A stretch of 5,977 nt of DNA from Pseudomonadota bacterium (GTDB lineage Bacteria > Pseudomonadota > Gammaproteobacteria > Burkholderiales > Burkholderiaceae_B). Shown piece by piece: positions 1 to 5,977 of this stretch. The stretch covers positions 1 through 5,977 of the forward strand of contig JAEYVD010000600.1 in the NCBI GenBank assembly GCA_023432075.1, given 5' to 3'. A program made the translations under genes and the position numbers. The stretch's first letter is position 1, and each line of letters starts with the position of its first letter. The notes under the pieces were generated by a model. That model made no database searches. It was not told the DNA's origin and was given only the letters and a program-made list of their open reading frames with translations.

Positions 1-536
1 GACTGGTTCGGGATGGAGGCCTTGACCACCGTCAGCGTGCCGCGGTTGACGGGCGTGTAGTGGATCTTGCGGAAGATGCGGTTGTCGGCATCCGCCACGA
101 AGAGGTTGCCGCTGACGATCGGCGCGCGGCCCTTGGCCGCGGCGGCGCCCAGTTTGCGCAGCGCGCCCGGGAAATACAGGTCGTCCGAGTTCTGCCAGCC
201 TACGTAGTCGCCCGTGGCGCGTTCGAACCCCTTGTTGATCGCATGCGACTGGCCCCGGTCGGGGGTGCTTTCACAATAGGACAGATAGCGCTCGTACTTC
301 TTGATGATGTCCACGCTGCCGTCGGTGGAGCCGCCATCGATGATGATGTATTCCAGCCGCGGATACCCCTGGTTCAGCACGGACAGGATGGTGCGCTCCA
401 GGAACTTCGCCTGGTTGAACGAGGGCGTCACGATCGTCACCTTGGGCAGCAGCCCGCTGGCGATGGGCGCTGGCGGACGAAGCTCGCGGACGAAGTCGAT
501 GAGCTGGCGTGAATACTCGTTATGGCGCTTGCGCAT
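1..536 (-). CDS. Family 2 glycosyltransferase, N-terminal part (3' end beyond window)
   Basis: About 178 codons are present; the C-terminus lies beyond the left edge. Counted from ATG at 536, the protein has a basic 30-residue leader, then the GT-A fold: PKVTIVTPSFNQAKFLERTI (31-50), NQGYPRLEYIIIDGGSTDGS (55-74) and GDYVGWQNSDDLYFPGAL (109-126). IDGGSTDGS is the nucleotide-binding signature of GT2 enzymes, and SDD (117-119) stands where the metal-binding DXD motif is expected. There is no membrane segment in the visible part, so a cytoplasmic enzyme adding a sugar to the lipid-linked repeat unit is likely; donor and acceptor cannot be read from sequence. ATG at 536 is preferred because GAGG (543-546) lies 6 bases upstream. 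An in-frame ATG at 551, five bases after the flippase stop, lacks such a site and would add MLRSY. Fucose transfer is possible from context but not shown. Confidence 0.9.
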   Translation of the reverse strand, partial: MRKRHNEYSRQLIDFVRELRPPAPIASGLLPKVTIVTPSFNQAKFLERTILSVLNQGYPRLEYIIIDGGSTDGSVDIIKKYERYLSYCESTPDRGQSHAINKGFERATGDYVGWQNSDDLYFPGALRKLGAAAAKGRAPIVSGNLFVADADNRIFRKIHYTPVNRGTLTVVKASIPNQ

Positions 537-556
537 GTAGGACCTCAGCATGTTGG

Positions 557-1873
557 TTATCGGGTGGCCGCAGGCATGGCGCCCGGAAAGTCGGGGCGGG
601 ATTGACGGATGGCGAGGGCCACGCCGGCCAGCGTGATCGCCGCATAGGCCATGCGGCCCCAGGCTGCGGCGTGTTCCCCCGCCACGTGAACCAGTCCCGC
701 CATGACGCACAGCATCGCCAGACCGCCCAGTCCGTTCAGGATCGCGACGGCGCGGGAGTTGCCGAGCCCCAGGAGGGAGAAATGCGCCGCGGCGTTCAGG
801 GACAGGAGGCCCGACGCCACGATCAGCAATTGGAAGGTGCCCAGATGGCCGCTGGCGACGTTGTCGCCCAGCAGGACGTTCAAAAGCGGCTTGCTGACCG
901 CCAGCACGGCCAGCGTGGCGCTGGCGGACAGCGCCAGGTTCCACAGCATCATGCGGCGGATTTCGCGTTCGGCGGCGCCGGGGTAGGGCGGCGAGACGGA
1001 CAGGCGCGTCACGCGCGGCATCGCCTTCTGGAAGATGGCGACGGACGCCGTATGGATGATCTGGCCGACCTGCACGCCGACGGTGTAGATCGCCAGCGAC
1101 GCCGGTCCCATGAGGCTGCCGACCAGCACCCGGTCGACCGAGCCGAAAGCCAGCGCGCTCAGACTGTTCAGCCACGACCAGCGCGAAAAGCGGAAGGCGG
1201 CCATCATGGCGCCGCGGTCGCGCACGGGCCGCACGATGAAGCGGTCATAGGCGCGCGAGAACACCCGCATTTTGACGCTGCCCGCGATGAGCAGGCCCAG
1301 CGCCTGCGCCAGTCCGGTCCAGGTCGGCGAGGCGGTGTACCAGGCGGCCGCGCACGCCAGCGCCATCGTGCCGGTGCGGCTGAAGACCTCGCACAGCGCG
1401 GTGGCCCGGAAGTCCTCGCGTCCCTTCAGGCAGCCCGAAAAGAGCTGGTCATACTGCTGCGTGAGGTAGATGGCGAGGGCGGGCATGGCCAGCATCGTGA
1501 CGGCCACGCCGCCAAAGGTGGCGTCCGGCCAGCCCAGCCCCACCACGCCCCACAGCAGCACGGCCGCCAGGGTGACGACGGCCAGCGCACAGCCGATCAG
1601 CGACATGCTGACGCCGGCCGCGCGATAGGCGCCGCCGGGCTCGTGCATGCTCTCGGAGACCAGCTTGGTCGCGGTCACCGCCGCGCCCAGGTTCGCCGCG
1701 TTGCCGAATCCGGCCAGCGCGATGATCATGGAATATTGGCCGAAGCCGACCGTGCCAAGCTGGCGAAAGAGGATCGGCAGCGCCACCAGCGCCGCGACGG
1801 GACCGATGCCGTATTCCACCAGCCCCCAGAAGGAAGCATTGCCGGCGATGTGTTTCTTCACGAATCCAAGCAT
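557..1873 (-). CDS. Polysaccharide repeat-unit flippase (Wzx-like, PST/MOP superfamily)
   Basis: A 438-residue inner membrane protein with about 12 predicted membrane segments (roughly 17-36, 47-67, 87-113, 119-137, 165-180, 186-200, 235-255, 259-280, 309-335, 346-370, 374-398 and 402-423). The first third reads like a Wzx/RfbX-type exporter: a short basic start (MLGFVKK), a hydrophobic helix ending in LPILFRQLG, then the loop TVGFGQYSM, a common pattern in this family. FGSVDRVLVGSLMGPASLAIYTVG (243-266) resembles the start of the second six-helix bundle. Such proteins move undecaprenyl-linked oligosaccharide units to the periplasmic face, and length and context beside nucleotide-sugar and glycosyltransferase genes fit. 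The ATG at 1873 has a modest CAGGG (1880-1884) 6 bases upstream. Flippase sequences diverge so fast that the substrate cannot be read from the protein, and I assign no symbol. A teichuronic or exopolysaccharide exporter of the same superfamily is the main alternative. Confidence 0.88.
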   Translation of the reverse strand: MLGFVKKHIAGNASFWGLVEYGIGPVAALVALPILFRQLGTVGFGQYSMIIALAGFGNAANLGAAVTATKLVSESMHEPGGAYRAAGVSMSLIGCALAVVTLAAVLLWGVVGLGWPDATFGGVAVTMLAMPALAIYLTQQYDQLFSGCLKGREDFRATALCEVFSRTGTMALACAAAWYTASPTWTGLAQALGLLIAGSVKMRVFSRAYDRFIVRPVRDRGAMMAAFRFSRWSWLNSLSALAFGSVDRVLVGSLMGPASLAIYTVGVQVGQIIHTASVAIFQKAMPRVTRLSVSPPYPGAAEREIRRMMLWNLALSASATLAVLAVSKPLLNVLLGDNVASGHLGTFQLLIVASGLLSLNAAAHFSLLGLGNSRAVAILNGLGGLAMLCVMAGLVHVAGEHAAAWGRMAYAAITLAGVALAIRQSRPDFPGAMPAATR

Positions 1874-1905
1874 CGGTAACCCTGTCTGTCATGCTGGCGC
1901 GGCCG
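1874..1905 (-). other. Short intergenic gap between fcl and the flippase gene
   Basis: At 32 bases this is the longest non-coding stretch in the window. It holds a modest ribosome binding site (CAGGG, 1880-1884) for the flippase gene. I see no stable hairpin followed by a T run and no convincing -10/-35 pair, so transcription probably continues through it. Confidence 0.6.
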
Positions 1906-2859
1906 TCAGGCGACCGGCAGCGCCTGTTGCGTGCGCTCGCGCAGGAAATGGCCATAGGCCAGCGTGATGCCGTGCGTCAGAGAGATCTCCGGCCGCCAGC
2001 CCAGCGCCTGCACCCGCGACGAGTCCATCAGCTTGCGCGGCGTGCCGTCGGGCTTTGAGGTGTCGTAGACGATCTTGCCCTCGTAGCCGATCACGCGCGC
2101 CACCAGCCGCGCCAGGTCCGCAATGGAGATGTCCTGGCCGGCGCCGATGTTGTAGATGCCCTCGGCGTCCGGATGCTCCATCAGCATGACGCTCGCCTGC
2201 GCCAGGTCGTCCACATACAAGAATTCGCGCAGCGGCGCCCCGGTGCCCCAGATCGTCACGCTTTCCGTGCCGGCTTCGCGGCCTTCATGGAATTTGCGGA
2301 TCAGGGCCGGCAGCACGTGGCTGCTGTGCAGGTCGTAGTTGTCGTGCGGGCCGTACAGGTTGGTTGGCATGGCGCAGATGAAGCGCGCGCCGTGCTCACG
2401 CTGATAGGCCTCGCACAGCTTCAGGCCGGCGATCTTGGCGATGGCGTAGGGCTCGTTGGTGGATTCCAGCGGACCGGTCAGCAGCGCGTCCTCGCGGATG
2501 GGCTGCGGCGCCTCGCGCGGATAGATGCATGACGAACCCAGAAACAGCAGCTTGCGCACCCCGGCCGCATACGCGGCGCGGATCACGTTGCACTGGATCA
2601 TCAGGTTCTTGTACAGAAAGTCCACCGGATGCGTCTGGTTGGCCAGGATTCCGCCCACCTTGGCGGCGGCCAGGTACACCACATCGACCGGCGTGGTCGA
2701 AAAGAAGCGGTGCACCTGGTTCTGGTTTTCCAGGTCCAGCTCGGCGCGGCTGCGGGTCAGCACGTTCTTGTAGCCGCGTCGGTGCAGTTCGCGGGTGATC
2801 GCCGCGCCCACCATCCCGCGGTGGCCGGCGACGAACACGCGTTGGTCCAGGTTCGTCAT
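1906..2859 (-). CDS. fcl: GDP-L-fucose synthase (GDP-4-keto-6-deoxymannose 3,5-epimerase / 4-reductase)
   Basis: This 317-residue cytoplasmic short-chain dehydrogenase/reductase, also named wcaG, carries out the last two steps to GDP-L-fucose: 3,5-epimerisation, then NADPH-dependent reduction of the 4-keto group. The dinucleotide-binding motif is AGHRGMVG (G12, G15, G18). The catalytic residues all lie two positions on from the E. coli numbering I recall: S109 and C111 in LGSSCIYP, Y138 and K142 in EPYAIAK, and H181 in SSHVLPALI. The block [18 protein letters not shown] (165-182) is characteristic and separates it from other sugar epimerases. Length is normal. The ATG at 2859 has AAGGAG (2869-2874) 9 bases upstream, inside the end of gmd. 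It follows gmd by 6 bases, the common gmd-fcl pairing. The 32 bases after its stop are the widest gap in the window. Confidence 0.97.
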   Translation of the reverse strand: MTNLDQRVFVAGHRGMVGAAITRELHRRGYKNVLTRSRAELDLENQNQVHRFFSTTPVDVVYLAAAKVGGILANQTHPVDFLYKNLMIQCNVIRAAYAAGVRKLLFLGSSCIYPREAPQPIREDALLTGPLESTNEPYAIAKIAGLKLCEAYQREHGARFICAMPTNLYGPHDNYDLHSSHVLPALIRKFHEGREAGTESVTIWGTGAPLREFLYVDDLAQASVMLMEHPDAEGIYNIGAGQDISIADLARLVARVIGYEGKIVYDTSKPDGTPRKLMDSSRVQALGWRPEISLTHGITLAYGHFLRERTQQALPVA

Positions 2860-2865
2860 GGCGCG

Positions 2866-3975
2866 CTACTCCTTGTAGGCGTAGATTTCGTAGCCGTTCT
2901 GTTCGACCAGCGCATCGCGCCGCGCTTCCTTCAGGTCGCTCTCGACCATTTCCTTGACGAGCTGCGCGAACGAGGTGCGGGGCGTCCAGCCGAGCTTCTC
3001 GCGGGCCTTGGTCGGATCGCCCAGCAGGGTTTCGACCTCGGTCGGACGGAAGTAGCGCGGATCGACGCGCACGATCACCTGGCCGGCCTTGACGTCGTGC
3101 ACCGGCGAGAACAGCACGGTCGCCGTCTCTTCCAGGCCTTCGCCTTCCCACGCCAGCAGGATGCCCAGCTCGCGCGCCGCGGTGTTGATGAACTCGCGCA
3201 CGCTGTATTGCATGCCGGTCGCGATGACGTAGTCCTCGGGCGTGTCCTGTTGCAGCATCAGCCACTGCATTTCGACGTAGTCGCGGGCGTGGCCCCAGTC
3301 GCGCAGCGCGGACAGGTTGCCCAGGTACAGGCATTCCTGCAGCCCCAGCACGATGCGCGCCAGGCCGCGGGTGATCTTGCGGGTGACAAACGTTTCGCCG
3401 CGCTTGGGCGATTCGTGGTTGAACAGGATGCCGTTGCAGGCATACATGCCATAGGCTTCGCGGTAGTTGACGCTGATCCAGTAGGCGTACAGCTTGGCGG
3501 CGGCGTAGGGGCTGCGCGGATAGAAGGGGGTGGTTTCCTTCTGCGGCGTTTCCTGCACCAGGCCGTAGAGCTCGGACGTGGACGCCTGGTAGAAGCGCGT
3601 CTTGTTTTCCAGCTTCAGGATGCGGATCGCTTCCAAGAGGCGCAGGGTGCCCAGGCCGTCGGCGTTGGCCGTGTATTCCGGTTCCTCGAACGAGACGCCC
3701 ACGTGGCTTTGCGCGGCCAGGTTGTAGATCTCGTCGGGCTGCACCGACTGGACGATGCGGATGAGGCTGCACGAATCCGTCATGTCGCCGTGGTGCAGCA
3801 CGAAATTACGGGGCTGGTCGTGCGGATCCTGGTACAGGTGGTCGATCCGCGCGGTATTGAACAGCGAAGCGCGCCGCTTGATGCCGTGGACCTCATAGCC
3901 CTTGGCCAGCAGAAGCTCCGCCAGATAGGCCCCGTCTTGGCCAGTTACGCCGGTAATCAGTGCCCGTTTTGGCAT
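2866..3975 (-). CDS. gmd: GDP-mannose 4,6-dehydratase
   Basis: This 369-residue cytoplasmic extended short-chain dehydrogenase/reductase converts GDP-D-mannose to GDP-4-keto-6-deoxy-D-mannose, using tightly bound NADP as an internal hydride carrier. The N-terminal Rossmann motif is TGVTGQDG (G9, G12, G15). The catalytic set is complete: T133 and E135 in STSELYG, Y157 and K161 in [10 protein letters not shown], each one residue on from the E. coli numbering I recall. [15 protein letters not shown] (186-200) and [11 protein letters not shown] (215-225) are further family blocks, and length is typical. ATG at 3975 is preferred because AAGGA (3983-3987) lies 7 bases upstream and the protein then begins [10 protein letters not shown] as in other Gmd proteins. 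An in-frame upstream start at 4032 would add 19 residues reading through the VanZ-like gene. The gap from that gene is 10 bases and to fcl 6 bases. Presence of fcl next door points to GDP-L-fucose rather than GDP-rhamnose or perosamine as end product. Confidence 0.97.
   Translation of the reverse strand: MPKRALITGVTGQDGAYLAELLLAKGYEVHGIKRRASLFNTARIDHLYQDPHDQPRNFVLHHGDMTDSCSLIRIVQSVQPDEIYNLAAQSHVGVSFEEPEYTANADGLGTLRLLEAIRILKLENKTRFYQASTSELYGLVQETPQKETTPFYPRSPYAAAKLYAYWISVNYREAYGMYACNGILFNHESPKRGETFVTRKITRGLARIVLGLQECLYLGNLSALRDWGHARDYVEMQWLMLQQDTPEDYVIATGMQYSVREFINTAARELGILLAWEGEGLEETATVLFSPVHDVKAGQVIVRVDPRYFRPTEVETLLGDPTKAREKLGWTPRTSFAQLVKEMVESDLKEARRDALVEQNGYEIYAYKE
2869..2874 (-). promoter_or_regulatory. 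Ribosome binding site of fcl, inside the end of gmd
   Basis: AAGGAG on the minus strand, 9 bases before the fcl ATG at 2859. It is formed by the last Lys-Glu codons of gmd just before its TAG stop, the same arrangement as at the gmm-manC junction. Confidence 0.83.
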
Positions 3976-3982
3976 GGTTGTG

Positions 3983-3987
3983 TCCTT
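3983..3987 (-). promoter_or_regulatory. Ribosome binding site of gmd, overlapping the VanZ-like stop codon
   Basis: AAGGA on the minus strand, 7 bases before the gmd ATG at 3975. Its first two bases are the last two of the TAA stop of the VanZ-like gene, so ribosomes ending there can restart on gmd. It supports ATG 3975 over the longer in-frame start at 4032. Confidence 0.8.
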
Positions 3988-4387
3988 AAGACTTAGTGAC
4001 TGCACGAAAGGAGCCGATGGCTGCGTTACCAATGTGCAAAGAGATTACTGTTGCACCAGCCGCTGAGATATCGGCCAAAAGGTCTAAGAGATCCGCCTGT
4101 CGGTAGGGAAAAAAGGACTGGATTGATTCATCCAGCGCGCCCAACGCGGTAACCGCCAGCATGGCCACCAGCGCGGGACGCCGGTTCACCGACAGGTAGA
4201 TCAGCGCGGTCAGGCAGGCGTAGGCGGCCAGATGCAGCCGCTTGTCGCCAAAGGCGTCGGACATCTCCGCCGCCAGCCCTGGCAGGTTGCCCACCGTGAC
4301 CAGCACGATGAAAAAGAGAGCCGCCGCGGGCAGGCAAATCCTTGCCACGCCCGGGCGCCAGAAGGGAACTGAAACCTGCTCAGACAC
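3986..4387 (-). CDS. VanZ-like family small integral membrane protein
   Basis: A 133-residue protein with about four hydrophobic segments (roughly 15-36, 52-67, 71-85 and 100-122). It shows the two VanZ-family landmarks: a [12 protein letters not shown] block (48-59) entering the second segment, and [20 protein letters not shown] (87-106) with the family's E..Q, R and D positions. The Asn common near the end of that block appears to be Asp (D106). The biochemical role of VanZ-like proteins is poorly defined; the founding member gives low-level teicoplanin resistance in enterococci, and many relatives sit in envelope or polysaccharide loci. The start is GTG, and GTGTCTGA contains both this start and the manC stop, so translation is probably coupled. 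An AGGA at 4399-4402 lies 11 bases upstream, which is long for a ribosome binding site. The next in-frame Met is residue 42, too late to keep the first membrane segment. Its 3' half is poorer in G+C than its neighbours. The family call is fairly sure; the function is unknown. Confidence 0.82.
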   Translation of the reverse strand: MSEQVSVPFWRPGVARICLPAAALFFIVLVTVGNLPGLAAEMSDAFGDKRLHLAAYACLTALIYLSVNRRPALVAMLAVTALGALDESIQSFFPYRQADLLDLLADISAAGATVISLHIGNAAIGSFRAVTKS

Positions 4388-5810
4388 GACCGTACATATC
4401 CTGGAAGCGGACGATGTCGTCTTCGCCTAAGTACGCGCCCGATTGCACCTCGATGATTTCCAGCGGAATCTTCCCGGGGTTTTCCAGGCTGTGGATCTCG
4501 CCCAGCGGGATGTAGGTCGACTGGTTCTCGGTCAGCAGGTACTGCTTGTCGCCGTTGTAGATACGGGCCGTTCCCGACACCACGATCCAGTGCTCGGCAC
4601 GGTGGTGGTGCATCTGCGAGGACAGGCGCGCGCCGGGTTTCACGGTGATGCGCTTGACCTGGTAGCGCGGCCCCTGGCCAACGGAGTCGTACGACCCCCA
4701 CGGCCGCTGGACCTCGCGGTGGTGGTTGAGCTCGCTGCGGTGCTGCGACTTGAACACCTCGACCAGGCGCTTGACGTCCTGCGAGCGCGACTTGTGCGCG
4801 ACCAGGACCGCATCGGCGGTCTCAATGACGACGATGTCGTCCAGGCCCACCGACGCGACCAGCCGGCTGGTCGAATGGATGAGGCAGTTGCGCGAATCCT
4901 CCACCATGACGTCGCCCGTGGTGGAGTTGCCTTCCACCGACTTCTGGGCGATGCCCCAGACGGCGTCCCACGCGCCCACGTCGCTCCACGAGGCCGCCAG
5001 CGGGATGACCACCGCGCTGTCGGTGCGCTCCATGATGGCGTAGTCCATCGAATCGCTGGGGCACGCCTCGAACGCCGGGCCGTCCAGGTGAAAGAGCCCG
5101 TGGTCGCCATGCCCGGTGGCCACGGCAGCCTCGGCCTGTTCCAGGATCTTGGGCGCCAGCCGCCCCAGTTCGGCCAGGAAGACCGAGGCCTGGAAGGCGA
5201 ACATGCCGCTGTTCCAGTAATAGCCGCCGTCGTCGATGAAGCGCTGGGCGACCTCGGGCGACGGCTTTTCCACGAACCGGCGCACGCGGCGCGCGGGCGC
5301 CATGGCGCCGGGCTCGTCGGCCTGGATGTAGCCGTATCCGCTGAGCGGCGCGGTGGGCTTGATGCCGAATGTCACCAGCGCGCCCTGACGGGCGGCGTCG
5401 TACGCCTGGGCGAAGGCCGCGCTCAGCACCTCGCCATCCTCCAGCACGTGGTCCGACGGCATGATGAGCATGATCGGGTCCTCGCCATCCTGCATCGCCC
5501 GCAGCGTGGCGGCGGCGATGGCCGGCGCGGTGTTGCGCGCGAACGGCTCCAGGATGACCTCGGCGTCCTTGATGCCCAGCTCCTCCGCCTGTTCCGCCGC
5601 AATGTAGCGGTGCGCCTCGTTGCAGACGAGGATGGGGCGGGCCTGCGCGCCGGCCGAGTCCAGACGCCGCAGCGTGTTCTGCAGCAGGCTGCGGTCATCG
5701 GTCAAACGGATGAACTGCTTCGGCAGCAGTTCGCGCGACAGCGGCCACAGGCGCGAGCCTGAACCGCCGCAAAGAATCACAGCCCGGTACGGGGGACGGG
5801 GGTTGGTCAT
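4380..5810 (-). CDS. manC: Mannose-1-phosphate guanylyltransferase / mannose-6-phosphate isomerase (bifunctional)
   Basis: This 476-residue cytoplasmic enzyme has the usual length for type II ManC/CpsB/AlgA proteins. The N-terminal nucleotidyltransferase domain (about 1-345) carries the pyrophosphorylase signature GGSGSRLWPLSRELLPKQF (15-33), MPSDH (117-121), FVEKP (179-183) and YYWNSGMF (197-204). The C-terminal cupin domain (about 365-476) carries the isomerase metal-site block QMHHHRAEHWIVVSG (399-413) and a later His in GEIHSLENPG (H440). Together they convert fructose-6-phosphate to mannose-6-phosphate and join mannose-1-phosphate with GTP to give GDP-mannose. The phosphomannomutase needed between the two steps is not in the window. 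I chose ATG at 5810 because AAGGAG (5819-5824) ends 8 bases before it. An in-frame GTG at 5819 would overlap that site. The stop overlaps the next gene by 8 bases. No key motif appears damaged. Confidence 0.97.
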   Translation of the reverse strand: MTNPRPPYRAVILCGGSGSRLWPLSRELLPKQFIRLTDDRSLLQNTLRRLDSAGAQARPILVCNEAHRYIAAEQAEELGIKDAEVILEPFARNTAPAIAAATLRAMQDGEDPIMLIMPSDHVLEDGEVLSAAFAQAYDAARQGALVTFGIKPTAPLSGYGYIQADEPGAMAPARRVRRFVEKPSPEVAQRFIDDGGYYWNSGMFAFQASVFLAELGRLAPKILEQAEAAVATGHGDHGLFHLDGPAFEACPSDSMDYAIMERTDSAVVIPLAASWSDVGAWDAVWGIAQKSVEGNSTTGDVMVEDSRNCLIHSTSRLVASVGLDDIVVIETADAVLVAHKSRSQDVKRLVEVFKSQHRSELNHHREVQRPWGSYDSVGQGPRYQVKRITVKPGARLSSQMHHHRAEHWIVVSGTARIYNGDKQYLLTENQSTYIPLGEIHSLENPGKIPLEIIEVQSGAYLGEDDIVRFQDMYGRV

Positions 5811-5815
5811 GGCTC

Positions 5816-5977
5816 TCACTCCTTGAAGTAGGCCTGGGTGTACGGATGCACGCCGGGATCGGCGGCGATCACTTCCCCGGGCAGCCAGCGGTAGCCGCTG
5901 TGCTGCGCCAAGGGAAGGCTTGCGGTATCCAGAGAAAGCTCGGCCTCGTAGGCGAGGACGACGTAGTGGGTGGAGCG
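5816..5977 (-). CDS. gmm: GDP-mannose mannosyl hydrolase (Nudix family), C-terminal fragment
   Basis: Only the last 53 codons and the TGA stop lie in the window; the N-terminal two-thirds, including the Nudix box, are beyond the right edge. The fragment opens with RSTHYVVLAYEAEL and continues with QHSGYRWL (Q25, H26 of the fragment) and VHPYTQAYFKE at the end. These three blocks match in order the C-terminal part of E. coli Gmm/WcaH (THYVVLGF, QHDDYRWL, VHANSRAYF). Known enzymes of this family hydrolyse GDP-mannose to GDP and mannose by attack at the sugar carbon. From memory, the His of the QHxxYRWL block is the proposed general base in E. coli Gmm, and it is kept here. The protein ends right after AYFKE, about ten residues earlier than the E. 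coli one. It lies 5 bases upstream of manC, and its last two sense codons form the manC ribosome binding site. With the Nudix box unseen, another Nudix sugar-nucleotide hydrolase remains possible. Confidence 0.8.
   Translation of the reverse strand, partial: RSTHYVVLAYEAELSLDTASLPLAQHSGYRWLPGEVIAADPGVHPYTQAYFKE
5819..5824 (-). promoter_or_regulatory. Ribosome binding site of manC, inside the end of gmm
   Basis: AAGGAG on the minus strand, 8 bases before the manC ATG at 5810. The same six bases are the final Lys-Glu codons of the upstream Nudix gene, immediately before its TGA. This site decides the manC start in favour of ATG 5810 over the in-frame GTG at 5819. Confidence 0.85.

Noticed and set aside
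335..351. Short GAT/ATG-type repeat near 340
   Set aside because: It is the run of Ile-Ile-Ile-Asp codons in the glycosyltransferase's IIIDGGSTDGS motif, not an independent repeat.
509..1879. Long plus-strand open frame (456 codons) opposite the flippase gene
   Set aside because: It is rich in His, Gln, Arg and Gly with no hydrophobic core or motif, and it covers almost exactly the antisense of the flippase, as expected of a GC-rich shadow frame.
2396..3772. Minus-strand open frame (458 codons) crossing the gmd-fcl junction in another frame
   Set aside because: It runs out of frame through two clear enzymes; the protein is low-complexity Arg/Gly/Ala/Pro-rich, and gmd and fcl have complete motifs in their own frames.
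2629..3996. Long plus-strand open frame (455 codons) opposite gmd and the start of fcl
   Set aside because: It spans the antisense of two well-identified genes, crosses their junction and contains no recognisable domain.
3973..4032. Upstream start for gmd adding 19 residues
   Set aside because: No good ribosome binding site precedes 4032, the extra residues would read through the end of the VanZ-like gene, and Gmd proteins normally begin just before the [13 protein letters not shown] segment.
3981..4140. Internal promoter ahead of gmd in the lower-G+C stretch
   Set aside because: TTGGCC and TTGCAC can be read as -35-like, but no -10-like hexamer lies at 16-18 bases from either, so I cannot support a promoter.
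4443..5762. Long plus-strand open frame (439 codons) opposite manC
   Set aside because: It mirrors manC in antisense. Its composition is the Arg/Gly/Ala/His/Asp-rich mix typical of the reverse strand of GC-rich genes, with no recognisable domain, and manC itself is unambiguous.
5811..5819. GTG start for manC at 5819
   Set aside because: It overlaps the AAGGAG that serves the ATG at 5810 and would add only three residues not typical of ManC.

Overview
The window is a dense, single-direction segment of a surface polysaccharide gene cluster, and every gene lies on the minus strand. The DNA is GC-rich (about two-thirds G+C by eye), with strong third-position G/C bias, AAGGAG-type ribosome binding sites and gene gaps of a few bases or overlaps. 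This, and the look of the proteins, suggests a high-GC proteobacterium, most likely a betaproteobacterium of the Burkholderiales (Achromobacter/Bordetella-like). That assignment is an inference; the window holds no rRNA or taxonomic marker gene.

In transcription order (right to left) the layout is: the 3' end of a Nudix GDP-mannose mannosyl hydrolase (gmm-like, 5816-5977, cut by the window edge); manC, a two-domain mannose-1-phosphate guanylyltransferase / mannose-6-phosphate isomerase (4380-5810); a small VanZ-like membrane protein overlapping the manC stop by 8 bases (3986-4387); gmd, GDP-mannose 4,6-dehydratase (2866-3975); fcl, GDP-L-fucose synthase (1906-2859); a Wzx-type flippase of about 12 membrane segments (557-1873); and the 5' part of a family 2 glycosyltransferase (1-536, C-terminus cut by the window edge).

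The genes form one pathway. ManC supplies GDP-D-mannose. Gmd dehydrates it to GDP-4-keto-6-deoxymannose, and Fcl epimerises and reduces that to GDP-L-fucose. The glycosyltransferase presumably adds a sugar to the lipid-linked repeat unit, and the flippase moves the finished unit across the inner membrane. Gmm hydrolyses GDP-mannose and could tune the pool. The combination resembles the GDP-fucose part of the colanic acid locus of enterobacteria, but the gene order differs. No priming transferase, polymerase, chain-length regulator or phosphomannomutase is visible here, so the locus must continue on one or both sides.

No gap exceeds about 32 bases, and I found no promoter, terminator, RNA gene, IS element or CRISPR, so the block reads as the interior of one operon. 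The least ordinary points are the VanZ-like gene inserted between manC and gmd, a local fall in G+C at its 3' end, and Shine-Dalgarno sequences carried inside the last codons of the preceding gene. I found no wholly new system.
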